From assembly GCA_023417955.1 (NCBI GenBank), contig JAEZDW010000381.1, positions 1 through 14,193 on the forward strand: 14,193 nt of DNA, written 5' to 3'. Of this stretch, positions 1 to 6,857 are shown piece by piece. Origin of the DNA: Bacteroidota bacterium (GTDB lineage Bacteria > Bacteroidota > Bacteroidia > Cytophagales > Cyclobacteriaceae). Under the pieces are notes generated by a model, which saw nothing but the letters and a program-made list of their open reading frames with translations, searched no databases and had not been told where the DNA came from. The position numbers and the translations under genes were made by a program. The first letter of the stretch is position 1, and each line of letters opens with the position of its first letter.

Positions 1-450
1 AATCAGCTTAATATCATGAGAACCCTCACGTTTCTGGCCGGTTTTTATATCCAACGCTATCTGTTGTAGACCAAATTTACTAGTAAATCCCCTTACAGCG
101 CCTTCTCCAAGAGCCGCCACCGAGAAATCATTATTCCACCAAAGCGGCTGAAGATCTTGCAAAGCACATGCGACGACGCCTTTCTTGTCGGGATTATTGG
201 TGTCCATATACACCGTAAAAACAAGAACACCTCTCGCGATGAGGGAGAGATTAACCCACCACGGTTCGTCCAATCCTTTGTCTTTCCAGATAAAGGCGTT
301 CGATTTCAAATCAATGGCCGAAAATCGTACCTGCTTCTTCTGGAGGTCACGTATCTCAAGTACCAGTGTATCCGCTTCGGGTGAAACTACCATATTCCAG
401 ATTGCCGCATCGAAGTGATGAGAAAAGTTCAACCGAAGGTACCCGTCCAA
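1..450 (-). CDS. DUF4905 family protein, 5' part (gene continues past the left edge)
   Basis: An uninterrupted minus-strand frame of 150 codons runs off the left edge, so the C-terminal part is missing. Residues 11-20 (HHFDAAIWNM), LVLEIRD, a DLK-x5-WKD segment, PWWVNL, and DTNNPDKKG followed by PLWW resemble DUF4905 proteins of Cytophagales and relatives. These are uncharacterised, Trp-rich, probably beta-propeller-like proteins; their function is unknown. No signal peptide is visible, so it is probably cytoplasmic. The frame is closed upstream by TAA at 465-463 and contains no ATG before the conserved core, so translation probably starts at TTG 450, or at TTG 432, which would give MNFSHHFD. 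The gene is divergent from nfeD across a 105-bp spacer, and an inverted repeat (449-479) overlaps the TTG at 450. The frame and family are fairly sure; the exact start is not. Confidence 0.75.
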   Translation of the reverse strand, partial: MDGYLRLNFSHHFDAAIWNMVVSPEADTLVLEIRDLQKKQVRFSAIDLKSNAFIWKDKGLDEPWWVNLSLIARGVLVFTVYMDTNNPDKKGVVACALQDLQPLWWNNDFSVAALGEGAVRGFTSKFGLQQIALDIKTGQKREGSHDIKLI

Positions 451-479
451 CTTGCTTAATTGTTAATTTTATGCAAGTT
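449..479. repeat. 7-bp inverted repeat in the DUF4905/nfeD divergent spacer
   Basis: AACTTGC (449-455) and GCAAGTT (473-479) are perfect inverted copies separated by 17 bp of pure AT-rich sequence, which itself holds TTAA-TTG-TTAA. The left arm covers the proposed TTG start of the DUF4905 gene. In RNA of the minus strand it could fold and hide that start; as DNA it could be an operator for either divergent gene. Its role is inference. Confidence 0.4.
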
Positions 480-555
480 TATGCCGACCTTTCCAGGAAT
501 GAAAGGCAAAACCGATGAATTGCAATAAGTCCGGAAGTACACATTCCTGCCATCC

Positions 556-1896
556 ATGAAACAATACTCATTTACCATACTTTTCCTCCTGATTTCATTG
601 ACAGCCTTCACGCAACGGCAACAAGTCATGGTAATGGAAATCAAGGCAACGATCGATCCGCCGATGAAACGTTACGTCGAGGTGGCACTCGGTCATGCAG
701 AAGACACGAAGGCTGATATCGTGATTATCGAAATGGATACCTATGGTGGTGTTCTCACGGATGCGAAGGAGATCGTAGACCTTATCATGAAGTTCGAAAA
801 ACCGATCTGGGTTTTCATCAACGCCGACGCAGCATCCGCGGGAGCACTGATTTCAATTGCCTGTGACAGCATTTACATGGCACCGGGTGCGACAATCGGA
901 GCAGCAACCGTCGTAGATGGCACTGGACAAAAAGCCCCAGACAAATATCAATCATATATGCGTTCCATCATGCGATCAACAGCGACTGAAAATAATCGCG
1001 ATCCACGTATAGCTGAAGGTATGGTTGACGAGAATCTTGAAATTGACAGCATCTCGCCAGCTGGGCAGGTGATAACGTTCTCTACCGACGAAGCAATTAG
1101 ATACGGATATTGTGAAGCCAAAGTAAAATCCATTGAAGAAATCCTTGAGCGAAATGGCGTAACGAACTACGAGCTCAAGCGATTTGAGCTGAGCGGTATC
1201 GAACGCATAATCAGCTTTTTCCTCAATCCGTTTGTAAGCGGTATTCTCATTCTGGTGATCGTGGGCGGACTTTGGTTTGAGCTACAAACACCGGGTGTCG
1301 GTTTTCCTGGAATCGCAGCACTCACAGCGTTGATATTATACCTCGTTCCCTATTACTTGTCAGGACTTGCCGCGAACTGGGAAATTATTGCATTCTTTAT
1401 CGGACTCATCTTGATTGCCCTCGAGATTTTTGTAATTCCCGGATTTGGTATCGCGGGGGTTGCAGGAATAACGCTGACTGTTACGTCATTGATCCTTATC
1501 ATGATCAACAATGACGTTTTCAATTTCGAGTTCGTCCCTGGTGAAGACATCTTCGCTGCAGTGCTCGCTGCCTTATTGGGATTCCTCGGTGGAATTCTCT
1601 TGTTGTTTGTCGGCGGTTCAAGATTCGTGGAGTCCAATTTGTTCAAGAAAGTTGCTCTTACAGCGACCCAGGACAGAGCGCTCGGATACACGTCTACTTT
1701 TTTCCCGGAGCCAATGACAGGTAAGTCCGGCGTAGCACACACCGTGCTCAGACCAGGTGGCAAAGTCCTCATCGAAGGCAAGGTCTACGATGCATACACG
1801 CAGGGCGAATACGTCAACAAGGGCGAAAAGATTGAAGTAATTGGTGAGGAAACAACGTCGCTTCGCGTCCGGAAATCTTCACCGGAAACTGCCTAG
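556..1896 (+). CDS. nfeD: NfeD family membrane-bound serine protease (long form, ClpP-class)
   Basis: The 446-residue protein has the full long-form NfeD layout. A signal peptide (about 1-20) leads into a periplasmic ClpP/SppA-fold protease (24-210). Next come about five membrane segments (roughly 226-243, 253-270, 275-295, 298-320, 334-352) and a C-terminal OB-fold NfeD domain (about 375-440). The likely nucleophile is Ser94 in the ASAGA motif. Lys130, in the segment before YQSYM, sits where the archaeal enzyme PH1510 has its general-base lysine, so the Ser-Lys dyad looks intact. The FELQTPGVGFPG loop (241-252) is typical of the family. Characterised relatives cleave hydrophobic C-terminal tails of stomatin-like proteins, acting in membrane quality control. 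Here no slipin/stomatin gene follows; kdsB does, 14 bp after the stop. The ATG at 556 is chosen because it directly begins a good signal peptide. Confidence 0.92.
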   Translation: MKQYSFTILFLLISLTAFTQRQQVMVMEIKATIDPPMKRYVEVALGHAEDTKADIVIIEMDTYGGVLTDAKEIVDLIMKFEKPIWVFINADAASAGALISIACDSIYMAPGATIGAATVVDGTGQKAPDKYQSYMRSIMRSTATENNRDPRIAEGMVDENLEIDSISPAGQVITFSTDEAIRYGYCEAKVKSIEEILERNGVTNYELKRFELSGIERIISFFLNPFVSGILILVIVGGLWFELQTPGVGFPGIAALTALILYLVPYYLSGLAANWEIIAFFIGLILIALEIFVIPGFGIAGVAGITLTVTSLILIMINNDVFNFEFVPGEDIFAAVLAALLGFLGGILLLFVGGSRFVESNLFKKVALTATQDRALGYTSTFFPEPMTGKSGVAHTVLRPGGKVLIEGKVYDAYTQGEYVNKGEKIEVIGEETTSLRVRKSSPETA

Positions 1897-1910
1897 CCGA
1901 CCGTTAAACG

Positions 1911-2657
1911 ATGAAAATACTTGGCATCATCCCCGCTCGATTTGCCTCCACCCGGTTTCCTGGTAAACCTCTTATTGATATCGGTGGCAAGACGATGATC
2001 CGCCGTGTGTGGGAACAGGCGGGGAAGTCGGTACTTGATGAAGTTGTCGTCGCTACAGATAACACTGAAATCTACGACCACGTCATTGCCTTCGGCGGGC
2101 GGGTATGCATGACAAACGAAAGTCATGTATCGGGAACAGACCGGTGTTACGAAGCGCTGGAGTTAATGGGCAAACCATTTGACTATGTGATCAATATTCA
2201 GGGCGACGAACCATTTATCGACCCTGAACAGATTAACCTGCTGATCCGCGCGCTTGATGGGAAAACGGAAATTGCCACACTAATCAAAAGTATTACACAA
2301 TCCGAAACCCTTTTCAACCCGAACATTGTCAAGGTGGTGGCGGCAGCAACAGGCGACGCGTTGTACTTCAGCCGCGCTACAATTCCCTATCTTCGCGCTA
2401 CATCAAAAGAGGACTGGTTGTCATCTCATACTTTTTACAAACACATTGGCATGTACGCATACAGGTGCGATATACTTAAGGCAATAACGAAGCTTCCTGT
2501 AGCTGCACTTGAAACTGCAGAATCGCTGGAACAGCTACGGTGGCTGACCCATGGCTATAAGATAAAAGTCGTGGAAACAAATATTGAAACTATTGGAATT
2601 GATACACCAACAGACGTAGAAAAGGCGCTCCGGGCTCACAACGGAGGCAAAGGCTAG
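1911..2657 (+). CDS. kdsB: 3-deoxy-manno-octulosonate cytidylyltransferase (CMP-Kdo synthetase)
   Basis: KdsB (EC 2.7.7.38) activates Kdo with CTP to give CMP-Kdo and pyrophosphate. CMP-Kdo is the cytosolic donor for Kdo addition to lipid A, so the gene indicates an LPS outer membrane. All family motifs are present: the nucleotide-binding loop PARFASTRFPGKPL (8-21), ATD (48-50), SGTDR (74-78), QGDEPF (97-102, metal-binding Asp), YFSR-x2-IP (152-159), HIGMYAYR (178-185), LETAESLEQLRWL (200-212) and GIDTPTDV (229-236). The length of 248 residues is normal, and no motif residue is missing. It lies 14 bp downstream of nfeD on the same strand with no promoter or terminator between them, so the two are probably co-transcribed. 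The ATG at 1911 puts the first strand (MKILGIIPAR) at the usual distance from the loop. Confidence 0.97.
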   Translation: MKILGIIPARFASTRFPGKPLIDIGGKTMIRRVWEQAGKSVLDEVVVATDNTEIYDHVIAFGGRVCMTNESHVSGTDRCYEALELMGKPFDYVINIQGDEPFIDPEQINLLIRALDGKTEIATLIKSITQSETLFNPNIVKVVAAATGDALYFSRATIPYLRATSKEDWLSSHTFYKHIGMYAYRCDILKAITKLPVAALETAESLEQLRWLTHGYKIKVVETNIETIGIDTPTDVEKALRAHNGGKG

Positions 2658-2694
2658 ATTGGGATATTCGTGACGCTCCGCCTGTCACATGACC

Positions 2695-2725
2695 TTTGCG
2701 ATACTGGTTTCTTGCTTTAAGTTAG
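2695..2725 (+). promoter_or_regulatory. Candidate Bacteroidetes-type promoter for the esterase gene
   Basis: TTTG at 2695-2698 is followed after 19 bp by TAAGTTAG at 2718-2725. The Bacteroidetes consensus is TTTG, 17-23 bp, then TAnnTTTG; the -7 box matches at five of its six fixed positions. Transcription would start near 2732, only about 6 nt before the first ATG (2738) but 15 nt before the second (2747). This suggests a transcript separate from nfeD-kdsB. It is read by eye and not tested. Confidence 0.4.
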
Positions 2726-2737
2726 AATTGATAAAAC

Positions 2738-4405
2738 ATGATATTTATGAAATACGCCGTGTACCTACTCCTCTTACTTAGTCTAGGCCTGCCATCGCAG
2801 AGTTTTTCTCAAACCCTGAAGCCGGGGCCCCAGGTACTTACGTTCTTTTCATCCGTTGACGATACGGAACAGCCTTATGGATTGTACATTCCAAAAAATT
2901 ATGACGCGAACAAAAAGTATCCGCTTGTAATTATGTTACACGGTGCTGGTTCAAATCATCGTCTTGCACTTCGCCGGGTTTTTGGAAAGAGTAACAATCA
3001 GGATGAAACTGACGTGGAAGCAAGCCGCTACTTCCCGGCATGGAAGGACGTGGACTTCATCGTTGCGTCACCTTTTGCCAGAGGAACGATGGGCTATCAG
3101 GGCGTTGCGGAAAAGGATGTGTACGATGTTCTCGCCGACGTTAAGAGCCGGTTTCACATTGATGAAGACAGAACATATCTCACTGGCCTTTCGATGGGCG
3201 GAGGAGGTACCGTTTGGCTAGGGCTCACGCGGCCCGACATCTGGGCAGCACTCGTTCCGGTGTGTCCTGCCCCACCTCGTGGAACCGATGCGTATCTCCC
3301 AAACAGTTTGAATATACCTATGTATTTTCATCACGGTGACGCAGACCAGGCGGTGCCGGTGAATGTCTCGCGCGATTGGGTGAAACGACTCAAAGAAAAC
3401 GGCACACAAGTCGAGTACACCGAGTATCCCGGTGTTCAGCACAACAGCTGGGAAAACGCCTATGCTGATGGCTCTGTCTTTCAATGGCTGGAAAAACATA
3501 CACGAAATCGCTTCCCGGAGCGAGTGAAGTTCGGCACACAGCGATACGAATACAACAAAGCCTATTGGGTTAAGATCGATAAGATGACACCGGGTACAAC
3601 GGCAAGCATAGACGCGAGATTTGCCGGCAAGAACAAGCTGGAAGTAAACGCCAGCCACACGGAGGCGTTTACCTTGACCGTTGCAGATCATCCCGAATAT
3701 CAGGCTGCATCGCCAATTGACATTACAATCAATGGTAAGAAGGTCAAAACTGTTCCCGCCGACTCACTTTCCTTTGTTTTCAAGAACGGAAAATGGATTC
3801 AGGGCAGGGATGCTGAATCCGCGACTGTAAAACGCCGTGGCGCTGAGGGACCGATCAACGCAGCATTTTCCGATCGCCATATATATGTGTACGGGACTGC
3901 CGACAACCCGTCTCAGGAAGAACTGAAATCAAGAATGGAAGCAGCTGCCAAAGCAGCAGACTGGTCTGTCTATCGCAATGCATTCCTTGGACGCGTAATG
4001 GTTTTCCCACGGATTCTGGCCGACAGGGAAGTTCGCCCAAGCGACATCGCTTCTGCTAACCTTATTTTGTTTGGAACGCCGACGACAAATGCTCTTATCC
4101 AGAAATACAGCAATCTATTGCCGATGCAACTTGCCACGACCGATGATCAACTTGGTTTGTTGTACATCTTCCCGGTTGCATCCCGATACATCGTCGTTCA
4201 CTCTGGATTGCCGTGGTGGACTTCAAAAGAAACCTCGCGTTTTGGCCCGCCGCTGCCCTTTCAATTTCTTGGAAATTTCAAAGACTTCGTGCTATACAAA
4301 GGTTCATTCGACGCACCTGTTGCTGACGGACACTTTTCGGATCAATGGACATTGACCGCCGACCAAAAGAAGAAGCTCAGTGAAAACGGAGTCTCTGTAA
4401 AGTAA
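2738..4405 (+). CDS. Exported alpha/beta-hydrolase (carboxylesterase/prolyl-oligopeptidase-like) with long accessory C-terminus
   Basis: The N-terminus is a signal peptide (to about residue 25, cleaved near FSQT). Residues 30-255 form an alpha/beta-hydrolase of the polyhydroxybutyrate depolymerase/feruloyl esterase type. An oxyanion HGAG begins at His68; the nucleophile elbow GLSMGG has Ser152; the acid is probably Asp203 in HGDADQAVP; and GVQHNSW carries His235. Substrates of such enzymes are ester bonds in polysaccharide side chains or polyesters, but the substrate here cannot be told. Residues 260-555 are a second region: a beta-rich segment starting KAYWVKID, then a part beginning about 365 (EGPINAAFSDRHIYVYGT) that includes LILFGTP near residue 445. 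I know this layout from secreted hydrolases of Bacteroidota and Planctomycetes but cannot assign it a function. ATG 2747 (residue 4, MKYAVYLLLL) is an equally good start and fits the candidate promoter better. The gene converges on the next one, 21 bp apart. Confidence 0.85.
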   Translation: MIFMKYAVYLLLLLSLGLPSQSFSQTLKPGPQVLTFFSSVDDTEQPYGLYIPKNYDANKKYPLVIMLHGAGSNHRLALRRVFGKSNNQDETDVEASRYFPAWKDVDFIVASPFARGTMGYQGVAEKDVYDVLADVKSRFHIDEDRTYLTGLSMGGGGTVWLGLTRPDIWAALVPVCPAPPRGTDAYLPNSLNIPMYFHHGDADQAVPVNVSRDWVKRLKENGTQVEYTEYPGVQHNSWENAYADGSVFQWLEKHTRNRFPERVKFGTQRYEYNKAYWVKIDKMTPGTTASIDARFAGKNKLEVNASHTEAFTLTVADHPEYQAASPIDITINGKKVKTVPADSLSFVFKNGKWIQGRDAESATVKRRGAEGPINAAFSDRHIYVYGTADNPSQEELKSRMEAAAKAADWSVYRNAFLGRVMVFPRILADREVRPSDIASANLILFGTPTTNALIQKYSNLLPMQLATTDDQLGLLYIFPVASRYIVVHSGLPWWTSKETSRFGPPLPFQFLGNFKDFVLYKGSFDAPVADGHFSDQWTLTADQKKKLSENGVSVK

Positions 4406-4426
4406 CGGGTTCCTGCGTTCGTACGC

Positions 4427-4864
4427 TCAGGCGGCGAGTGATTCGATTTTTGAGTTTCCGCGAAGCGAGTAATTGAGCAACACAGCTTTTCCCGGATATC
4501 GGACAACAGCTTCGTTGTCAAGGCTGATCAATTCTATCAACCGTGTGGGGCCTAGGTTGATGATGGATTTTCCTTTGACCGACTCACACCAAACTGTATC
4601 GCATGACAGGTTGGTGAGGTTGAGCGTGCAATTTCCATCGATTCCCCGCAACATCAGCTTCTTACATATGCCACTGAAGGAAATCACACCTTCGCCCGTC
4701 AGGTTGATTTCAACGGTGTTTTTTCCACAGTAGATCAATCCCGAGAGGTCGAAGGTTCCCTGCGCTATCAGGCGGACGTCACCGTAGTTTCCAATTACAA
4801 TTGAATCATTTTTGTGATTTCCGATGAATTCAATTCTCCGGGGTTTGGCCGCATTCTTTTGCAT
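4427..4864 (-). CDS. Hypothetical protein with beta-solenoid-like repeats
   Basis: I do not recognise this 145-residue protein. It has no signal peptide or membrane segment, so it is probably cytoplasmic. Its sequence is almost all short beta-strand pattern with Gly/Asn turns. A unit of roughly 19-22 residues recurs, with turn-strand elements near residues 36 (QGTFDLSG), 58 (GEGVISFSG), 78 (NCTLNLT), 98 (GKSIINLG), 117 (NEAVVRYPG) and 136 (GNSKIESL), which suggests about six rungs of a solenoid. This is reminiscent of GIN/DUF2807 or bactofilin-like right-handed helices, but the match is by pattern only. There are five cysteines (46, 67, 79, 88, 93). The ATG at 4864 is the only good start. The gene lies 196 bp downstream of the DUF6377 gene on the same strand, with a candidate promoter of its own. 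The opposite-strand frame at 4473-4733 looks like a shadow. Confidence 0.72.
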   Translation of the reverse strand: MQKNAAKPRRIEFIGNHKNDSIVIGNYGDVRLIAQGTFDLSGLIYCGKNTVEINLTGEGVISFSGICKKLMLRGIDGNCTLNLTNLSCDTVWCESVKGKSIINLGPTRLIELISLDNEAVVRYPGKAVLLNYSLRGNSKIESLAA

Positions 4865-4890
4865 GAACTTCGATTTGGGTTAAAGACAAT

Positions 4891-4923
4891 CAAAGAATTC
4901 CACCGGGTAGTGGCACAATCAAA
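4891..4923 (-). promoter_or_regulatory. Candidate promoter for the solenoid-protein gene
   Basis: On the minus strand TTTG (4923-4920) is followed after 21 bp by ATTCTTTG (4898-4891). The second box keeps the TTTG of the Bacteroidetes -7 element (TAnnTTTG), but its TA is replaced by AT. Transcription would begin near 4884, giving a leader of about 20 nt before the ATG at 4864. The match is imperfect and judged by eye. Confidence 0.3.
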
Positions 4924-4960
4924 TTTATCGTCACCCGCAGCCGACCACAATTTGTATTTC

Positions 4961-5054
4961 GAAAATATCAGAAAATATTAACAAACATTTTCACAATGAA
5001 TTGATCATCAGAAATTTATTCGAAACAAAGGACAAGAAAATATAGACGAAATAT
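4961..5054. repeat. Iterated GAAAATAT motifs in an AT-rich spacer
   Basis: The 196-bp spacer 4865-5060 holds no gene. Within it GAAAATAT occurs at 4961-4968, 4971-4978 (a near-perfect 10-bp tandem) and 5036-5043, with GAAATAT at 5048-5054 directly after the end of the DUF6377 gene. No hairpin with a T-run is visible, so I do not call a terminator. The copies could be a protein-binding array or simply low-complexity AT sequence. Confidence 0.3.
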
Positions 5055-5060
5055 AGCAAG

Positions 5061-6668
5061 TCAGGCCGTTTTTGTCTCCTTAATCATTTGTTCGAATTGG
5101 TCATTCGGTACAATTGATTTGCTCTTTACGCGCGTCTTGTACGCATAAATCGTGTTCACCGAATAGCCAAGAATCTTCGCAATTTTTTCCGGGTCATCGA
5201 TCCCCATCCGGATAAGTGCAAAAATCCTCATCTCAGTGTTGAGAACAGGCTCGTCCTTTACCTGGATCTGGTCCTCAGGCTTGAACATGGAATTGTAGCG
5301 TTGAATGAAGTCCGGGAACAGCCGGAGAAATACCTTATCAAAGCTGTACGAAAGGTTTTCACGTTCACGTTTGAGGTTGATATTATCGACGATAAACCGG
5401 AGTTCGTCATATCGTCGATTAATCAGTTTCTGGTCAACCGCTTTCTTAAAAGCCTCAATTTTATTCAGGTAGTCGGCGTTGATATTGAAGTAATAGCCAA
5501 TGTACTCTTCTTTGATGCGATTAGCTTCTCTGAGCTCGTGATTGCTGACCCGCAATTCTGCATTGGCAGTCTTCACCGCCATTTCAGCAGTTTTCAAACG
5601 TCTCAATTGTTTGGAGATAATCACCGCAAATGCAATGACGAGTACAACCAGCGCGACAAGTGCGCCCGAAAGCAGAAGCAAATTTCTGCGCTGAGCATCG
5701 ACGCTGTTGAGTTTCGCCGACGAAATCAGGGGTTCAATGGCGGAAATTTCGAACTGGCGTTGGCGCGCACCATAAAACAACGCATCCTCACGAGCCTGTT
5801 GAATGAATCTATAAGCATATTCGATGCGACCTTCATCGTACATCATCCGAGCGAGTGCGTGCATTGCTGCCGTTTCCTTCGTTGCTGCATGTAAATCAGC
5901 AAGCGCCGAACGTATCAGGTGTTCCCGTGCCTTTTCCGTGTCGCCGATCATAGCATACGAATGGCTCAGGTCATAAAAGTTAATGGCTTGCTCTTCGTAT
6001 GGTAGCGAAAACAGATCAAGGATCGCTCGTGAGTCTTTGAGGCCACCTTCATAATTCCGGGTTTTGAGGTTCTTAATTCGACTAAGGTACAGGTCGCGGT
6101 AGGTTCCCGGCTGACAAAACATGCGCGCTGAGTCAATGTAACGATGACCGAGGTTGAAATAATAAGATTTGTAGAAAGTATCGTTGTTAAAATCACCGAG
6201 ATCATAACAGCCACGGGCCATGAGCGTGAAGTATTCAACGCGTGCTGAATCGGGCAGTACCCGTGGTTCAACGCGGTACAGTGTGTCGAACGCTTCTTTA
6301 AAAAGCCCCGAGGATATGAGCACAAATCCAAGTTGCGAACGCGCAAGGCCAATTCTAACAGGATCCTTTTGGCGATGCGCGACGTCTATCAACCGCGTTG
6401 CGTATTTGAAGGCGGAGTCGTAAATGAATTTGCGGTTTTCGATGAAGAGAGCATTATAGACATCAAAAAGGTCAGCATGAGGTTTTGCCTTAGCGTCTGA
6501 CAATTTTTGATGCAGGATTTTTATTCGCTCCAGGCGCTGATTTACATAGGCAGATCGTTTATCGATCGTATGAAGCAATTCAATCAGAAGGCTGTCGCTA
6601 CCCTCATTGAATGCGAAAACACTGCCAGTACCCGTCAGAAACAACACAAGGAGAAACCATTTCCTCAT
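5061..6668 (-). CDS. DUF6377-type membrane-anchored transcriptional regulator
   Basis: The 535-residue protein begins with a signal peptide (about 1-20). A helical, TPR-like periplasmic region follows (about 25-320), with repeats such as the stretch around DTEKAREHLIRSAL. One membrane helix lies at about 329-350 (LLLLSGALVALVVLVIAF). A charged coiled coil (350-392) leads into the conserved EEYIGYYFNINADYLNKIEAF region that marks DUF6377 proteins. A C-terminal LuxR-like helix-turn-helix follows (483-518, containing IAKILGYSVNTIYAYKTRVKSKS). This order fits a one-component sensor that detects something in the periplasm and controls transcription from the membrane; the ligand and targets are unknown. 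There is no histidine-kinase or receiver domain. It is divergent from the ABC permease across a 189-bp spacer full of inverted repeats, so that permease is an obvious candidate target, which is inference. The ATG at 6668 starts the signal peptide. Confidence 0.88.
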   Translation of the reverse strand: MRKWFLLVLFLTGTGSVFAFNEGSDSLLIELLHTIDKRSAYVNQRLERIKILHQKLSDAKAKPHADLFDVYNALFIENRKFIYDSAFKYATRLIDVAHRQKDPVRIGLARSQLGFVLISSGLFKEAFDTLYRVEPRVLPDSARVEYFTLMARGCYDLGDFNNDTFYKSYYFNLGHRYIDSARMFCQPGTYRDLYLSRIKNLKTRNYEGGLKDSRAILDLFSLPYEEQAINFYDLSHSYAMIGDTEKAREHLIRSALADLHAATKETAAMHALARMMYDEGRIEYAYRFIQQAREDALFYGARQRQFEISAIEPLISSAKLNSVDAQRRNLLLLSGALVALVVLVIAFAVIISKQLRRLKTAEMAVKTANAELRVSNHELREANRIKEEYIGYYFNINADYLNKIEAFKKAVDQKLINRRYDELRFIVDNINLKRERENLSYSFDKVFLRLFPDFIQRYNSMFKPEDQIQVKDEPVLNTEMRIFALIRMGIDDPEKIAKILGYSVNTIYAYKTRVKSKSIVPNDQFEQMIKETKTA

Positions 6669-6730
6669 AAGAAAGACATTGCGAAAACTAAAAATAGAAA
6701 AAAAAGCTGATTGCCATCAGAAGGTGTCGA

Positions 6731-6765
6731 GTTCGCTGCCGGACACGTGTATTGCGAATGCGAAC
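6731..6765. repeat. Nested inverted repeats in the regulator/permease divergent spacer
   Basis: GTTCGC (6731-6736) and GCGAAC (6760-6765) are perfect inverted copies that flank the 8-bp palindrome ACACGTGT (6743-6750). GTGTC (6724-6728) is also inverted as GACAC (6742-6746), and TGCGAA is tandemly repeated just left of the right arm. The cluster lies between the DUF6377 gene and the permease and could be a regulator-binding region. Function is not shown. Confidence 0.35.
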
Positions 6766-6806
6766 AGCGCAGATATTCAAAACTGCATTTCAGGGTCTGA
6801 GAAGCA

Positions 6807-6834
6807 CTTTCAAATTCTGCACACTGTTTGAAAG
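6807..6834. repeat. Perfect 8-bp inverted repeat just upstream of the permease start
   Basis: CTTTCAAA (6807-6814) and TTTGAAAG (6827-6834) are perfect inverted copies around 12 bp. The pairing extends to AC (6805-6806) against TG if the G at 6835 is bulged. The right arm ends 23 bp before the ATG at 6858. It could be an operator or, if transcribed, a leader hairpin. The alternative TTG start at 6828 falls inside the right arm, which argues against that start. Confidence 0.45.
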
Positions 6835-6857
6835 GTGTCAGTCTCAAATTCAACTGT

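Noticed and set aside
157..418. Two overlapping plus-strand frames of 75-77 codons
   Set aside because: They lie opposite the DUF4905 frame, which has clear family motifs, and show no recognisable protein features.
1353..1781. 142-codon minus-strand frame inside nfeD
   Set aside because: It is antisense to the conserved membrane and OB-fold part of NfeD and looks like a compositional shadow.
2670..2688. Inverted repeat GTGAC/GTCAC with a 9-nt loop after kdsB
   Set aside because: Only five base pairs and no following T-tract; a terminator here cannot be supported.
4412..4431. Hairpin CCTGCGT-TCGT-ACGC-(TC)-AGG in the convergent junction after the esterase gene
   Set aside because: It has 7 bp with a 2-nt bulge but no T-run on either strand, and it overlaps the stop codon of the minus gene. 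It is too weak to call a terminator.
4473..4733. 86-codon plus-strand frame opposite the solenoid-protein gene
   Set aside because: The minus-strand product shows regular beta repeats and fits the spacing; the plus-strand product shows no pattern.
6828..6857. TTG start ten codons upstream for the ABC permease
   Set aside because: The added residues are not typical of the family and the codon lies inside an inverted repeat; ATG 6858 gives the standard N-terminus.
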